Assembly: GCF_000821185.2 (NCBI RefSeq)
Contig: NZ_CP050855.1
Location: forward strand, 248,001-312,000
Reading direction: 5' to 3'
From: Serratia symbiotica
GTDB lineage: Bacteria; Pseudomonadota; Gammaproteobacteria; Enterobacterales; Enterobacteriaceae
Length of the DNA: 64,000 bases
Under the pieces are notes generated by a model, which made no database searches, had not been told where the DNA came from, and worked only from the letters and a program-made list of their open reading frames with translations. Position numbers and translations under genes: made by a program. How positions within the stretch are numbered: the stretch's first letter is position 1; each line of letters starts with the position of its first letter. Positions 42,784-51,789 of this stretch are shown in pieces.

Positions 42784-43331
42784 GATGGCTGATAAGCGCC
42801 CGGAGCAGGCCCTGAAAGCTGTGACTGAACTGACTTCGGTTGCCGCCTCCGCCCCTGCGGTGGCGGCTATGGCAGTCCGACCCGGCAATGTCAACGACTG
42901 GCAACCAGGGTGGCAGCAGGCGGAATGGCTCCCCTTGCAGAGGCATGGGTTTCTTTATTACACCGGCTGTGCGAGAACAAATACCTCGACAAAGAGGAGG
43001 TAATATCAGCGCTGCTGCCGCATAAAAAGGAGCACAGCGTTGCATCCCTCGCCCATGCCATTGCCGGCGCAGCATGGAATTCTGAGGCCGCAACGAAGCT
43101 TTGCGCCCTGCTGTCTGACGTTGCCGGCAGCGATGAAAATTCACGTCAGGACATCATGGCGCGTCTGTCGCTGAAATTGCCCGGCGACAAGTTCAGTCAG
43201 CTTAAGCGTGACCAGGCTGCAGATTTCTACGAACGGGCAAAAAAGCAGATAAATTCAGCCGAAATGAAGCGGCAAAGGCACACCTGGAAGAAGGTCGCCT
43301 CATTCTGGAAAGCCGGGAACTGTACGGGATA
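42784..43331 (+). pseudogene. Decayed second copy of the NEL-effector C-terminal extension
   Basis: This stretch is almost identical to 63329-63900: LMADKRPEQALKAVTELTSV..., MAPLAEAWVSLLHRL, YLDKEEVISALLPHKKEHS, CALLSDVAGSDENSRQD. It lacks about 20 bp around 42897-42903, which shifts frame, and a second frame change near 43245 scrambles the tail. Its 5' side, and so the LRR and NEL parts, is missing where IS91 sequence abuts at about 42782. Confidence 0.9.
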
Positions 43332-43393
43332 GCTTCTGGAGCACAGACTGGAGTCCGGCGAACCAAAATCTGAAATCCAGTGTTGAAGCCCTA

Positions 43394-43537
43394 TGTAGTG
43401 GTAGAATAATCAGGACACTAAACTTACATCCGTTACTACAATTTTTATATAAATCATGTGGATAATGGGGAACTGTCGCCCGTGCGTTATAAGCAAATGG
43501 CTGAGTAAAAAGTGTCCTGATTTACTGGGCCAGTACA
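43394..43537. mobile_element. 144-bp MITE with IS3-type ends
   Basis: The left end TGTAGTGG..AATCAGGACACT (43394-43419) and inverted right end AGTGTCCTGATTTACTGGGCCAGTACA (43511-43537, shown in outline) match the ends of the IS3-family element at 21235-22347. The 90-bp interior has no coding capacity. It could be a deletion derivative mobilised in trans. Confidence 0.65.
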
Positions 43538-43640
43538 TTTGTCTTTGGTCGTCCCATTGATGCCATTGCTAGGCGCAATTTTATGGGCTTCATTTTGTAA
43601 GGTCGCCCGCCTTTCCGTTGCTGATGCCAGGCCAGCAGCC
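43538..43640 (-). pseudogene. Serine recombinase (resolvase/invertase) C-terminal scrap
   Basis: The minus strand reads AWHQQRKGGRPYKMKPIKLR..., which matches the linker and HTH start of Tn3-type resolvases/DNA invertases from memory. It is cut at the MITE boundary and joined in frame to an unrelated transposase scrap upstream. Confidence 0.5.
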
Positions 43641-43699
43641 GTTTGCTCGGCAACCAGTTCGCGCCCCTGCTTTTCAATAGCATCTTGATCAAGATCAAA

Positions 43700-43791
43700 G
43701 ATATTTTAGCGATATTTGGTAAAAACACTAAATGAACCTGTGTCAGGAATACGCAGTGTCCACCGCATCTAATATCAGTTTCTTTTGTCAT
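43700..43791 (-). pseudogene. IS200/IS605 TnpA N-terminal scrap
   Basis: MTKETDIRCGGHCVFLTQVHLVFLP on the minus strand resembles the start of IS200-type Y1 transposases (ETDIRRGRHCVFLMHVHLVF). Only about 25 residues fit. The HxH-type metal motif appears altered (VHLVF kept). Confidence 0.5.
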
Positions 43792-43863
43792 GGACGATAT
43801 GAAACGACTACGGGCCTACAAACTCCAGTAAAGACCAAATGGTCAGCAGCATGATATGCGGTA

Positions 43864-44067
43864 TTGAACTGGGGCCTGGTGTTTTTTAGTTGTGCACTGG
43901 CACTTCAGAATGAGAATCATAAAAAGGAGAATAAAAATATCCCCTTAACCAAGACAACTTCGTACTTTGTTTCCTTGAAAACCGATGCAGATACGCAATG
44001 GATTAAGGAATCACTATTACAGCCGTTGAATCAGAACTCCACAGCAATGATTCAGACTTTGGTCTGA
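43864..44067 (+). other. Unrecognised short ORF region upstream of hemS
   Basis: A 67-codon frame (MNWGLVFFSC..., then FVSLKTDADTQWIKESLLQP) is open, but I recognise no family. It may be a remnant; the haem receptor gene hemR normally found upstream of hemS is not visible. A partial Fur-box-like sequence lies at its start. Confidence 0.3.
43906..43924. promoter_or_regulatory. Partial Fur-box-like sequence upstream of hemS
   Basis: CAGAATGAGAATCATAAAA keeps 11 of 12 bases of the Fur core AATGATAATCAT but is poor at the outer positions. Location upstream of a haem-use gene makes iron control plausible. Confidence 0.4.
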
Positions 44068-44151
44068 ACGTAGTGGGAATCATCGCCTTTGAGGGCTGTG
44101 TGGATGTTAAGTCCTGCTCCCCCCCCCATTTTAGATGTAGGAAATCAATTG

Positions 44152-45180
44152 ATGAGCAGAACCCTGTATGAACGCTACCAACAGGCTAAAGTCGATCATC
44201 CGGGAAAATACGCTCGCGATTTGGCAAGTCTCCTTGGTGTAAGTGAAGCTGAGCTAATCCATGCCCGCGTCGGCCATGATGCTCACCGCTTGCAGGCTAA
44301 TACCCGCATCCTGCTCGCCGACCTCGAATACATCGGCGTCACCAAATCCATCACCCGTAATCTTTATGCTGTGCATGAGCTGATGGGGTGCTACCGTAAC
44401 CAGCATCTCAACGACCATGCAGGCCTGATCCTCAATCCGCGTGAACTGGATTTGCGTCTGTTCCTCAACCAGTGGGCCAGCGCCTTCGCCATGAGCGAGA
44501 CGAGCAAATGTGGCGTGCGCCATAGCATTCAGTTCTTTGACCATCAGGGCGATGCATTACATAAAGTGTACACCACCGACAAAACTGATTTGCCAGTGTG
44601 GATGGCGTTGGTTGAACGCCACAAGAACGCGGAAAATCCGCCCCTGATATTACTTCCTGCTGAGGCTGTTCCTCTCAGCACCACGCCGGACGCTAAAAAA
44701 ATCGACCGCGAATGGCGTGAAATGATCGATGTTCACCAGTTTTTCAAGCTGCTAAGCCGCAATAAGCTGACGCGCCAACAGGTGTTTCGCGCTGTTGGCG
44801 ACGATCTGGCCTTTCAAGTGGATAATGGTGCGCTGACGCAGTTGTTAAATGCTGCCCAGCAGCGGCAAAACGAAATTATGATTTTTGTCAGCAACCGTGG
44901 CTGTGTGCAAATCTTTACCGGCCAGATCGAGCGCTGGATGCCGCTGAAAGGCTGGATCAATATCTTTAACCGCCGCTTCAAGCTGCACCTGGACGAAAAT
45001 GCGATCGCCGAAAGCTGGGTCACTCGTAAACCGACCAAAGACGGCATCGTCACCAGCCTGGAACTGTTTGCCGCCGATGGTACGCAGATTGCCCAGCTTA
45101 ACGGGCAGCGTACCGAGGGGCAAGCGGAACAAACTCACTGGCGTGAGCAAATCGCAGCGCTGCAAGCAAATGATGTGTAG
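44152..45180 (+). CDS. hemS: HemS/ChuS-type haem-degrading/haem-trafficking protein
   Basis: This 342-residue cytoplasmic protein consists of two repeated HemS/ChuX domains. I start at ATG 44152 (MSRTLYERYQQAKVDHPGKYARDLA), preceded by TAGGAAATC. Blocks such as ASLLGVSEAEL, GVRHSIQFFDHQGDALHKVY, GCVQIFTGQIERW and WINIFNRRFKLHLDE are typical. The family binds haem and opens it to release iron after TonB-dependent import. The usual partners hemR and hemTUV are absent here, so its haem supply is unclear. Intact and full length. Confidence 0.94.
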   Translation: MSRTLYERYQQAKVDHPGKYARDLASLLGVSEAELIHARVGHDAHRLQANTRILLADLEYIGVTKSITRNLYAVHELMGCYRNQHLNDHAGLILNPRELDLRLFLNQWASAFAMSETSKCGVRHSIQFFDHQGDALHKVYTTDKTDLPVWMALVERHKNAENPPLILLPAEAVPLSTTPDAKKIDREWREMIDVHQFFKLLSRNKLTRQQVFRAVGDDLAFQVDNGALTQLLNAAQQRQNEIMIFVSNRGCVQIFTGQIERWMPLKGWINIFNRRFKLHLDENAIAESWVTRKPTKDGIVTSLELFAADGTQIAQLNGQRTEGQAEQTHWREQIAALQANDV

Positions 45181-45246
45181 TGGCTCCCCGAATCTGGCCC
45201 TCAAACCCCTTATACAATACCTGTATGTAGATCTTAACTCACTTTT

Positions 45247-45621
45247 TTAACTCGACATCCACAGTTTTACCCCTGCTTTTAGGTAGGGGAGATCCCACGG
45301 ACGAACGTATTGAAGCTGTAACTCACCTTTACCCGCCTCAATTGCATTAAATCTCAAAATCTCTATGCCACTGCATCCCACAATACCTTTTTTACACTCT
45401 GGTGATTGTACATAGTGTTTTCCAAGATAAATAACTTGGTGTGGTGATTTTCTTACCGTCCAGCCATAACCAGTCGTTGGGTTTGCAGGAAGTTTTATAA
45501 TGAACATTTTTCCTTTTTTGACTATTTTTTTCTGTAATGGGTTACCGTAAGGGGTAGATACGGCCATTAATGGAAAGAAAAATGCTAAAATCAAAATTAT
45601 CTTTCTCACTTTAATCACCAT
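45247..45621 (-). CDS. Secreted chagasin-family (I42) cysteine protease inhibitor
   Basis: From ATG 45621 this 124-residue protein has a signal peptide (1-22, KIILILAFFFPLMAVS), the inhibitory loop NPTTGYGW (47-54), a Gly/Ser-containing middle loop (GCSGIEILRF, 82-91) and the third loop RPW (107-109). These three loops insert into papain-like proteases in characterised chagasins. The longer open frame to 45729 would place the signal peptide internally. In the +1 frame the C-terminus reads AGVKTVDVELKK, a typical last beta-strand; the actual reading is AGVKLWMSS. A one-base loss in the T-run 45265-45268 probably altered the end. Confidence 0.82.
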   Translation of the reverse strand: MVIKVRKIILILAFFFPLMAVSTPYGNPLQKKIVKKGKMFIIKLPANPTTGYGWTVRKSPHQVIYLGKHYVQSPECKKGIVGCSGIEILRFNAIEAGKGELQLQYVRPWDLPYLKAGVKLWMSS

Positions 45622-45816
45622 TAATAGATCTTGAAATATTTTTGTGAAAAAAACGGCGGTGCTTAATATCGTCTTTTTATAGAGTTTCAGTATAAAACGT
45701 TGCGCACTTATTAACTTCTGACTCATCATCAGGATACGATAATCTCAATATAGGTCTTGTTACGGAAAAAGGGGTTATCGGGTCGCGCAAGGGAACTTCC
45801 CCCCTGCGCTCCCACG

Positions 45817-45850
45817 GAACCGGACGTGACAGTCTCCCGTCATCCGGCTC
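45817..45850 (-). ncRNA. Group II intron domain V
   Basis: A 34-nt helix with GAGCCGGATGA and TCACGTCCGGTTC arms and a GGGAGACTG top carries the AGC-type catalytic triad region (GAGC) and the bulge. It lies right after the maturase stop, as expected for the catalytic core RNA. Confidence 0.8.
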
Positions 45851-47102
45851 TTGTCGTTGACCACTCACGCCGCGTACAAATTTCCCAGTGTGCAAACAGA
45901 CCGGGCCTGGCGCGCTGTATCCGTCTTAACCATTCATATGCCTGAGCCAGACTACCGTGGACCCGCTTATATTTGCGGGCGACCCATTTCGCAAGGTGCA
46001 GATCTACATGAGTGGCTATACAGTTCATTGCTGAACGATAAAAGTGACCATAGTACTTAACCCAGCCCCGTAACATGGGGTTGAGCCAACGGGCCATGAC
46101 TTCCAGCGATAACGGCGTTTTGTGGCTCAGATCCCAGCCCCGTACCGTCTGCCGGATTGCCTTCGCAGCTCTGCCGCTCATTGCTGGCAGGAAATTCACC
46201 GACAGCTCTCCCTCTTTCGAGAAGGACTTTCTTGGCCTGAACGTATAGCCCACAAAGTCGAAGCTGATTTCAGGATATGCTTCCGTTCTTTCCCTGTCCT
46301 TGCAGTAAACGACTTTAGTCTTGCCCGGACTCATCTCCAGCTTACACTCAGCCAGCCGTTTTCTGAGCCTGCCACGCAGCATCATTGCCTGAGCATGACT
46401 CTTGCAGTGAATGACTACATCATCAGCGTATCGCTCGAACCGGACGACGGGGAATTCCCGCGTCATCCACATATCGAATGCATAATGCAGAAACAGATTG
46501 GCAAGTAATGGACTAATGACTCCGCCCTGAGGCGTTCCCTTGTCCCTCATCTGCACCGTTCCGTCCGGCATACACACCGATGCGGTCAGCCATCGCTCAA
46601 TGTAGAGTTTCACCCATCTGCAGTCCGTATGCCTGCACACCGCTCTCATCAGGAGTTCGTGATCGATATTGTCGAAGAACCCCTTGATGTCCACGTCCAG
46701 CACCCAGTCAGTACGCCAGCATCGATGCCGGGCCATCCTCAGGGCATCGTGCGCAGATTTGTGCGGGCGATAGCCATAAGAGTCATTGTGGAACAGTGCC
46801 TCCAGAATCGGCTCCAGCATGTCTTTGACAACCATCTGCGCAATGCGATCCGAGACTGTGGGGATCCCCAGGGGTCTCGTTCCACCCGTCGCCTTGGGTA
46901 TATCAACACGCCGAACCGCTGGCGGCATATAGCTGCCCGAGGCCATTCGGTTCCAGATTTTGTACAAGTTCCCCACGAGGTTCCTATCAAATTCCTCAAT
47001 CGACTGACCATCGATCCCAGCACTGCCTTTGTTGGCTTTTACTTTCTTGTACGCGCTCCAGACGGCATGTCTGGATAACGCAAACGGTTTGGACTGGTTC
47101 AC
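45840..47102 (-). CDS. Group II intron reverse transcriptase/maturase
   Basis: This 420-residue intron-encoded protein begins MNQSKPFALSRHAVWSAYKK. RT blocks run in order: NKGSAGIDGQSIEEF, GGTRPLGIPTVSDRI, VLDVDIKGFFDNIDH, GTPQGGVISPLLANLFLHYA and the catalytic FERYADDVVIH (YADD), then the thumb and domain X (LNPMLRGWVKYYGHF). No H-N-H endonuclease is seen; the protein ends soon after domain X. It assists splicing and reverse splicing of the surrounding intron. Intact. Its 3' end overlaps the domain V start. Confidence 0.93.
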   Translation of the reverse strand: MNQSKPFALSRHAVWSAYKKVKANKGSAGIDGQSIEEFDRNLVGNLYKIWNRMASGSYMPPAVRRVDIPKATGGTRPLGIPTVSDRIAQMVVKDMLEPILEALFHNDSYGYRPHKSAHDALRMARHRCWRTDWVLDVDIKGFFDNIDHELLMRAVCRHTDCRWVKLYIERWLTASVCMPDGTVQMRDKGTPQGGVISPLLANLFLHYAFDMWMTREFPVVRFERYADDVVIHCKSHAQAMMLRGRLRKRLAECKLEMSPGKTKVVYCKDRERTEAYPEISFDFVGYTFRPRKSFSKEGELSVNFLPAMSGRAAKAIRQTVRGWDLSHKTPLSLEVMARWLNPMLRGWVKYYGHFYRSAMNCIATHVDLHLAKWVARKYKRVHGSLAQAYEWLRRIQRARPGLFAHWEICTRREWSTTRAG

Positions 47103-47639
47103 AGGCTCCTCCCGCTTATGCGGTTGGCCTGCAGTACAGCCCCAACGACTGGCCCCCTTCGCTCCACGTCCATTACAGACGCTTCATCACTACTACGGAA
47201 CCATCTGCCCCTGTGCCCCGCATTGGTACTCTGGCGCTCGCAGGGTTTCTGCTCGACGCCGCTCCCTTCGCATCGGGACGACAGGTTCCCACGTTCCATG
47301 CCAGAGCCTGTGTTGTGCTCATGCTGTCTATATGCCGGATGCCGACCAGCCAGTAACCAGATAACCGCTGGACTTATCACGCACCGCTTAGAAAGCGCGT
47401 TTTTGACATCATCTTGTTCCTTTCGACACTGCATCTACAGTTCACTCTCGTTCATCTTCACAACACATACATGACGCATCTGACTGCGCCTTTTCCCTGA
47501 CGCTCACCACCACCGCTCTTAACGGCAGCAGCTCAGGGTAGTTTGAAGGCTGCATCTGGACACCGCCTCCGAGGGGCCGCCCCTCATCTCTCGCACAGCA
47601 TTGCACCCTTATTTGCCATAGGGTACATTCGTGGCACAC

Positions 47640-47983
47640 GTAAGCCGCAAGCCGCCAAAATTTTGTGATAGTACCGGGGAACCGCCTATAAGGACATCCC
47701 TTAATGGTCAATAGCGATTTTTTTATGCGTAACATATCCGTTGATATAGTTAAAAGATTGCGGACAGCGAGCCTATAAACGGCCATAAATGCAACATGCC
47801 ATTTCTGGCTAGCTGCGGACCCTGATGAAAGACGCACGCCTGAGACTCCATTCGAAATGCGGACATCAATCTTTTCGGATAATCTGTCCTGGCGGTTCCA
47901 CGAGTACCCTCTGGCGTAGGTCCTAACCTTTAACTGATCAACAGTTACTTATCACGCGGTGGTATTATTCATTTTAATCAGTA
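47640..47983. other. No gene recognised
   Basis: These 344 bp between the intron 5' end and an IS110 fragment contain no supported gene, and I see no tRNA or clear hairpin. They presumably contain eroded sequence of the intron's former target site. Confidence 0.4.
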
Positions 47984-48240
47984 CTATACTGGTGACCTGA
48001 ATTCATCCTGCAAGTGCCACATTGCCCAGCACATACGTGCATTTTTTGCCGCTATGGCGACCAGTGCCCGGCCATAACCACGACGCTCCCGTATTTGCAA
48101 AGCCCAGCGACTGACAGGCTCGTTTTTCCCTATCGCACTTGCCAGTAATGCTCTGGCCCCAAGAACCCGCAGTCTGCGCAAATAAGAGTCACCTTCTTTA
48201 GTGATCCTCCCAAGTTTCGCCTTTCCACCGGAGCTATTCT
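47984..48240 (-). pseudogene. IS110/IS1111-family transposase C-terminal fragment
   Basis: The minus strand encodes SSGGKAKLGRITKEGDSYLR, RLRVLGARALLASAIGKN and RRGYGRALVAIAAKNARMCW, the Transposase_20 region of IS110-type DEDD enzymes, to the stop at 47984. The front two-thirds are missing where it interrupts the receptor pseudogene at about 48240. Confidence 0.8.
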
Positions 48241-50070
48241 GTCTGGGTACTAAAGCCTTCGAGGCCTTGCGTGTCCTGGATGTATTTCGCCTGTTGCAAG
48301 GTGTAGCTGCCGATCACGTTGAACTGATCGGTCAAGGCACCCCTGGCTTCCAGCTCAAGCCCGCGTGCACGAATCTTGCCGCCCTGAGTCTGGAAGGCGG
48401 TATTCACCGGGTCAGTGCTTAGGCTCTTATCCTGTGTCAGGTTGTACACTGTGGCAGAAAGCAGGGTAGTGGAGCCGTGTGGCTAGTATTTCACGCCAAA
48501 CTCATCGAGTTCGCCACGGCTGGGTTTAAAGGGCTGCTGATCGCGAGAAAGACCTGCGACCGGCTGGAAAGACTGCGCCCAAGTGAAATAAGGCGAGATG
48601 CCATTGTTAAACAGATAATTCAGGCCGACGCGTCCAGTGGTGGCCTGATCGTGTTGCTCGTAGTTCTGACCGTAGAGAAAATCTTTGTTAATGATTTTAC
48701 TCCAGTCATTACGGATACCTAAGGTGGTGCGCCACTGTTGCCAGGCGATCTGATCCTGTACATAGACGCCAGTTTGCGTTGATGAGACGCGGCTGTCTTG
48801 CTACAGCGCGGTCGGGCCATACTCTGCGACACCATAGTTAGGGTGATAGATATCCAGAGGTGAAACGCTGCCGCTACCGTAGTTGGCGTTGCCACGCGTG
48901 TGGTCAACGTTCACGCCTGTGAGTAACTCATGGCTTAGCGCGTCGGTGTCGAAAAAGCCGTGGATCTGATTATCAAAATTAAGGGTGTTGTAATGCTCAT
49001 CGGAGACTGCGGTATTGCGTCTAATGGTGCGCATGTCGTCGTTCAGACTGGACATCACCACCGCATCATAATTGGATGTTTCGCCGAAATAGCGACCTTT
49101 CAGCACAGTTGACCAGTCTTTGCTGAAACTGTGGGTGTAGCTGTAGCCCACCGTTGATTGCTTGCGGCTAAACGTATTGTGGTTTGGCTCGACAGGGTAA
49201 GCATCAAGTGGCAGTTTACCATTGGGATTGGGGAACACCGTGCCATACCCAGGCAAAGAAGTGAGAACGCCTAGATTCGGATCGTGCTGGAAGCGTGAAT
49301 AAAGCGTCAGACTGTTATTGTAGTCGGGGTTAAATGTGATAGAGGGTGCCAACGCGTAGCCTTTGGGTTTAGTGCTTTGTTGTATGCCGTCGGTGAGATG
49401 TCCGGTGGCTGCGAAACGATACAGAACAGTCCCGCTGTCATTCAATGCCCCACCAAAGTCCAGTCCAACCCGGCCATAATTGTTGGTGCCACCTTCGACT
49501 TCGACATGACGGATAGTTTCGCGCGTCGGCAATTTACTGGTCAGTGCGATGACGCCGCCGGGATTCGACAGGCCATAGAGCACTGAAGCGGGTCCGCGCA
49601 ATACATCTATCTTTTCCAACAGGAAGGGGTCTACTTGCTGAATACCATACAGTAAGCCGTTGGTATTACATAAACCATCCTGAAAAACATCTGAGTTACC
49701 CGTGAAGCTGTAATTAAATCCGCGAATGGTGAATTGATCGAAAGCGGTTACGCCTCCCCGTTGTTCTGAACCCACGCCCGGCGTGTAGCGTAGCGCTTCA
49801 TTAAGGCTGCGCGTGTTTTGGTCATCCATCTGTTGGCGGGTAATCACGGATACCGATTGCGGTGTTTCCACCAGCGGCGTGGCGGTTTTAGTGGCACTGC
49901 TGCTTTCCTTTGCCAAAAGCTTATTACCGTGTGATTTCTCTCCTTACGCAGTAACTGTCAACGTCGAATTATTTGGCTGCGCCCATGCACTTTGCCGTGC
50001 GAGGGTAAGTAGTGAAAGGCCTGTTACGGCGCGTTGCGTGAATTTTCCCCTTACTTAATACGTGGTTATG
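48240..50070 (-). pseudogene. TonB-dependent siderophore receptor, multiple stops and 3' truncation
   Basis: A FoxA/FpvA-like ferric siderophore receptor is recognisable. It has a signal region (RAVTGLSLLTLARQSAWAQP), the plug (PLVETPQSVSVITRQQMDDQ, VFQDGLCNTNGLLYGIQQV, KIDVLRGPASVLYGLSNPGG) and barrel strands to GLEGFSTQTE. In-frame stops are TAA shortly after the putative start (about 50042), TAA after TLTVTA (about 49947), TAG after YGPTAL (about 48801) and TAG after FGVKY (about 48484). The last barrel strands are lost to the IS110 junction. It heads the siderophore island but cannot be functional. Confidence 0.92.
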
Positions 50071-50128
50071 CGTCCCATAGAAATCCTCTACATGATAACA
50101 ATCAAAAGGTTTTATTAATTTTTTATTT

Positions 50129-50147
50129 GATAATGATAATCAATATC
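50129..50147. promoter_or_regulatory. Fur box between receptor and ABC importer
   Basis: GATAATGATAATCAATATC matches 18 of 19 bases of the Fur consensus and lies in the divergent spacer between the receptor pseudogene and the substrate-binding protein gene. It implies that both arms of the island are, or were, iron-repressed. Confidence 0.88.
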
Positions 50148-50238
50148 GCTGATAACGCTGTAATGATATAGCATATGTAGTAATCAATAATGAGGCGGAA
50201 ATTTAAGGTTTCGTTAAGGTAGAGGCAGGGATAGGGAT

Positions 50239-51789
50239 ATGGATACGAACGAGGGTTTGACCAGACGAACACTGATAAAAACAATGGTTATTGGCGCAGG
50301 CATCTCGCTCAGTAACGGATTTCTACCGCTGGCTTGGGCTGATGAACCCAAACCTAACAGAGGAGGCGTCTTGCGCGCAGCCTTTGCCAGTTCAAGCAGT
50401 GATTCCACCAACGTATTGCGATCCACCAATAGCAATATCGGCTATATACGCGCACGATTAGTGTGGGATTCATTAGCAGAAGTAGACAATCAGCGCATCG
50501 TCTGGCGCCTGATGGAATCAGCCGATCCCAATCGTGATGCTACGAGATGGACCGTTAAACTTCGCCAGGGCGTCACATTCAGTGATGGCCGTAAACTTAC
50601 CAGTAAAGATGTGATGTTCAGTTTGCGTACTTGGCTGAGCCAGCCTAGCAGCCAAAATGGTTGGCTGAAGCCGCTCGATCTTGCCGCGTCTCGTCTTGAA
50701 GATGATCACACGCTGACATTGCAGTTGCACAAACCAGTGGGATCATTTGATTTATTACTGGCTCAGTCAATCTTCATATTTCCAGAAAATACGCAGGACT
50801 TTGCTGCTGCTATCGGCAGTGGATCCTACACGCTGAAATCCTGGTCACAGGATAAAAGTGTGTTGCAGGCACGCTCGGACTATTGGGATGCCGCAAACGG
50901 CGGTCCGTGGCTGGATGAGATTCAGCTCTACAGCATGAGTGACACCGCAGCACGTCTCAACGGCCTGAAAGCGGGGCAGTTTGATTATGTCGGTGGCATG
51001 GCGTCATTAACAGCGAGGGCAGAGCAGGCTAACCCGGCCGTGAAGCTGCGGCACTCACCAAAATCGGAAATGAGCAATCTGGCGTTCAGTATGAATCTCA
51101 GCAAAGCCCCATTTAACCAACCCGAAGTGGTGGAGGCGCTGAAATACGCGATTGACCGTGAAATGATGGTGCGGGTCGTGACCATGGGCTTGGGTGAAGT
51201 GGCTAACGATGCGCTGTGCGCAGGACAACCCTGGTTCAACACGGATTTGCCAGTCCGTCATTACGATCCTGAACGCGCCCGTTCGCTGTTGCAGAAGGCA
51301 GGCGTAAAGTCTGTTGCCGCCACGATACGCACCAGCGACTATGAATACGGCACCGCCGAAAGCGCCACGTTACTGTTGCGTCAGGCAAAAGGGGCGGGCT
51401 TTGATCTGCGACTGGATCGTGTGCCTGCTGCCGATTACTACAGCGATTTTAACCTGCTGCTCAACACGCCGTTGCAAACCAATCTCTACCATCCGATGCC
51501 GCTACCCGTTGCGCTGCCGTTCTACTACGGATCTGCGGCCCCCTGGTCATTCACCGGCCCCGCAACGCCGCAACTCGACGGCCTGATAAATGCCATGCAG
51601 GCAGCACGCGCCGATGCATTGCGCCAAGGTGTTGCTGATGTTCAGCACTATTTATGGCAGCAGGGCGGTGACGCCGTCTTTGCGCGTATTCCTTCTATTG
51701 CTGCTTCTGCGCCCGGCGTGTTTGGCGTGAAAGCGGTCGGTTTCTTCGACTACCCGCTGTTACGTGATGCCTGGCTGCGTCCAGCATGA
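50239..51789 (+). CDS. ABC importer substrate-binding protein, peptide/nickel family (SBP_bac_5)
   Basis: This 516-residue periplasmic protein has a twin-arginine signal (RR at 9-10 in LTRRTLIKTMVIGAG, cleavage near ADE about 34). It then has the family-5 fold with LRQGVTFSDGRKLTSKDVMFS, GSGSYTLKSW, NLAFSMNLSKAPFNQPEVVE and ALKYAIDREMM. Its position next to a TonB receptor, a Fur box and NRPS genes indicates a metallophore-binding role instead of peptide uptake. It is followed by its permeases with a 4-nt overlap. Intact. Confidence 0.88.
   Translation: MDTNEGLTRRTLIKTMVIGAGISLSNGFLPLAWADEPKPNRGGVLRAAFASSSSDSTNVLRSTNSNIGYIRARLVWDSLAEVDNQRIVWRLMESADPNRDATRWTVKLRQGVTFSDGRKLTSKDVMFSLRTWLSQPSSQNGWLKPLDLAASRLEDDHTLTLQLHKPVGSFDLLLAQSIFIFPENTQDFAAAIGSGSYTLKSWSQDKSVLQARSDYWDAANGGPWLDEIQLYSMSDTAARLNGLKAGQFDYVGGMASLTARAEQANPAVKLRHSPKSEMSNLAFSMNLSKAPFNQPEVVEALKYAIDREMMVRVVTMGLGEVANDALCAGQPWFNTDLPVRHYDPERARSLLQKAGVKSVAATIRTSDYEYGTAESATLLLRQAKGAGFDLRLDRVPAADYYSDFNLLLNTPLQTNLYHPMPLPVALPFYYGSAAPWSFTGPATPQLDGLINAMQAARADALRQGVADVQHYLWQQGGDAVFARIPSIAASAPGVFGVKAVGFFDYPLLRDAWLRPA

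Larger units (their letters stand above)
45777..47639 (-). mobile_element. Group II intron
   Basis: The minus strand begins GTGTGCCACG at 47639 (GUGYG rule). It encodes a maturase and ends with a domain V-like hairpin at 45817-45850 (GAGCCGGATGACGGGAGACT ... CCGGTTC), a domain VI-like stem (45785-45810) and a terminal AT at about 45777 (AAC at 45774 is an alternative). It is about 1.86 kb. It seems complete and possibly mobile. The flanking exons belong to no recognisable gene. Confidence 0.8.

Noticed and set aside
44089..44151. Upstream ATG extending hemS by 21 residues
   Set aside because: The extension includes a poly-C/Pro run and no homology; ATG 44152 with TAGGAAATC upstream fits the family start.
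46122..47078. Plus-strand open frames opposite the group II intron maturase
   Set aside because: Shadows of the maturase; no family recognised.
47442..47837. 131-codon minus-strand frame spanning the intron 5' end
   Set aside because: It crosses the GTGTG boundary and intron domain I sequence, with no homology.
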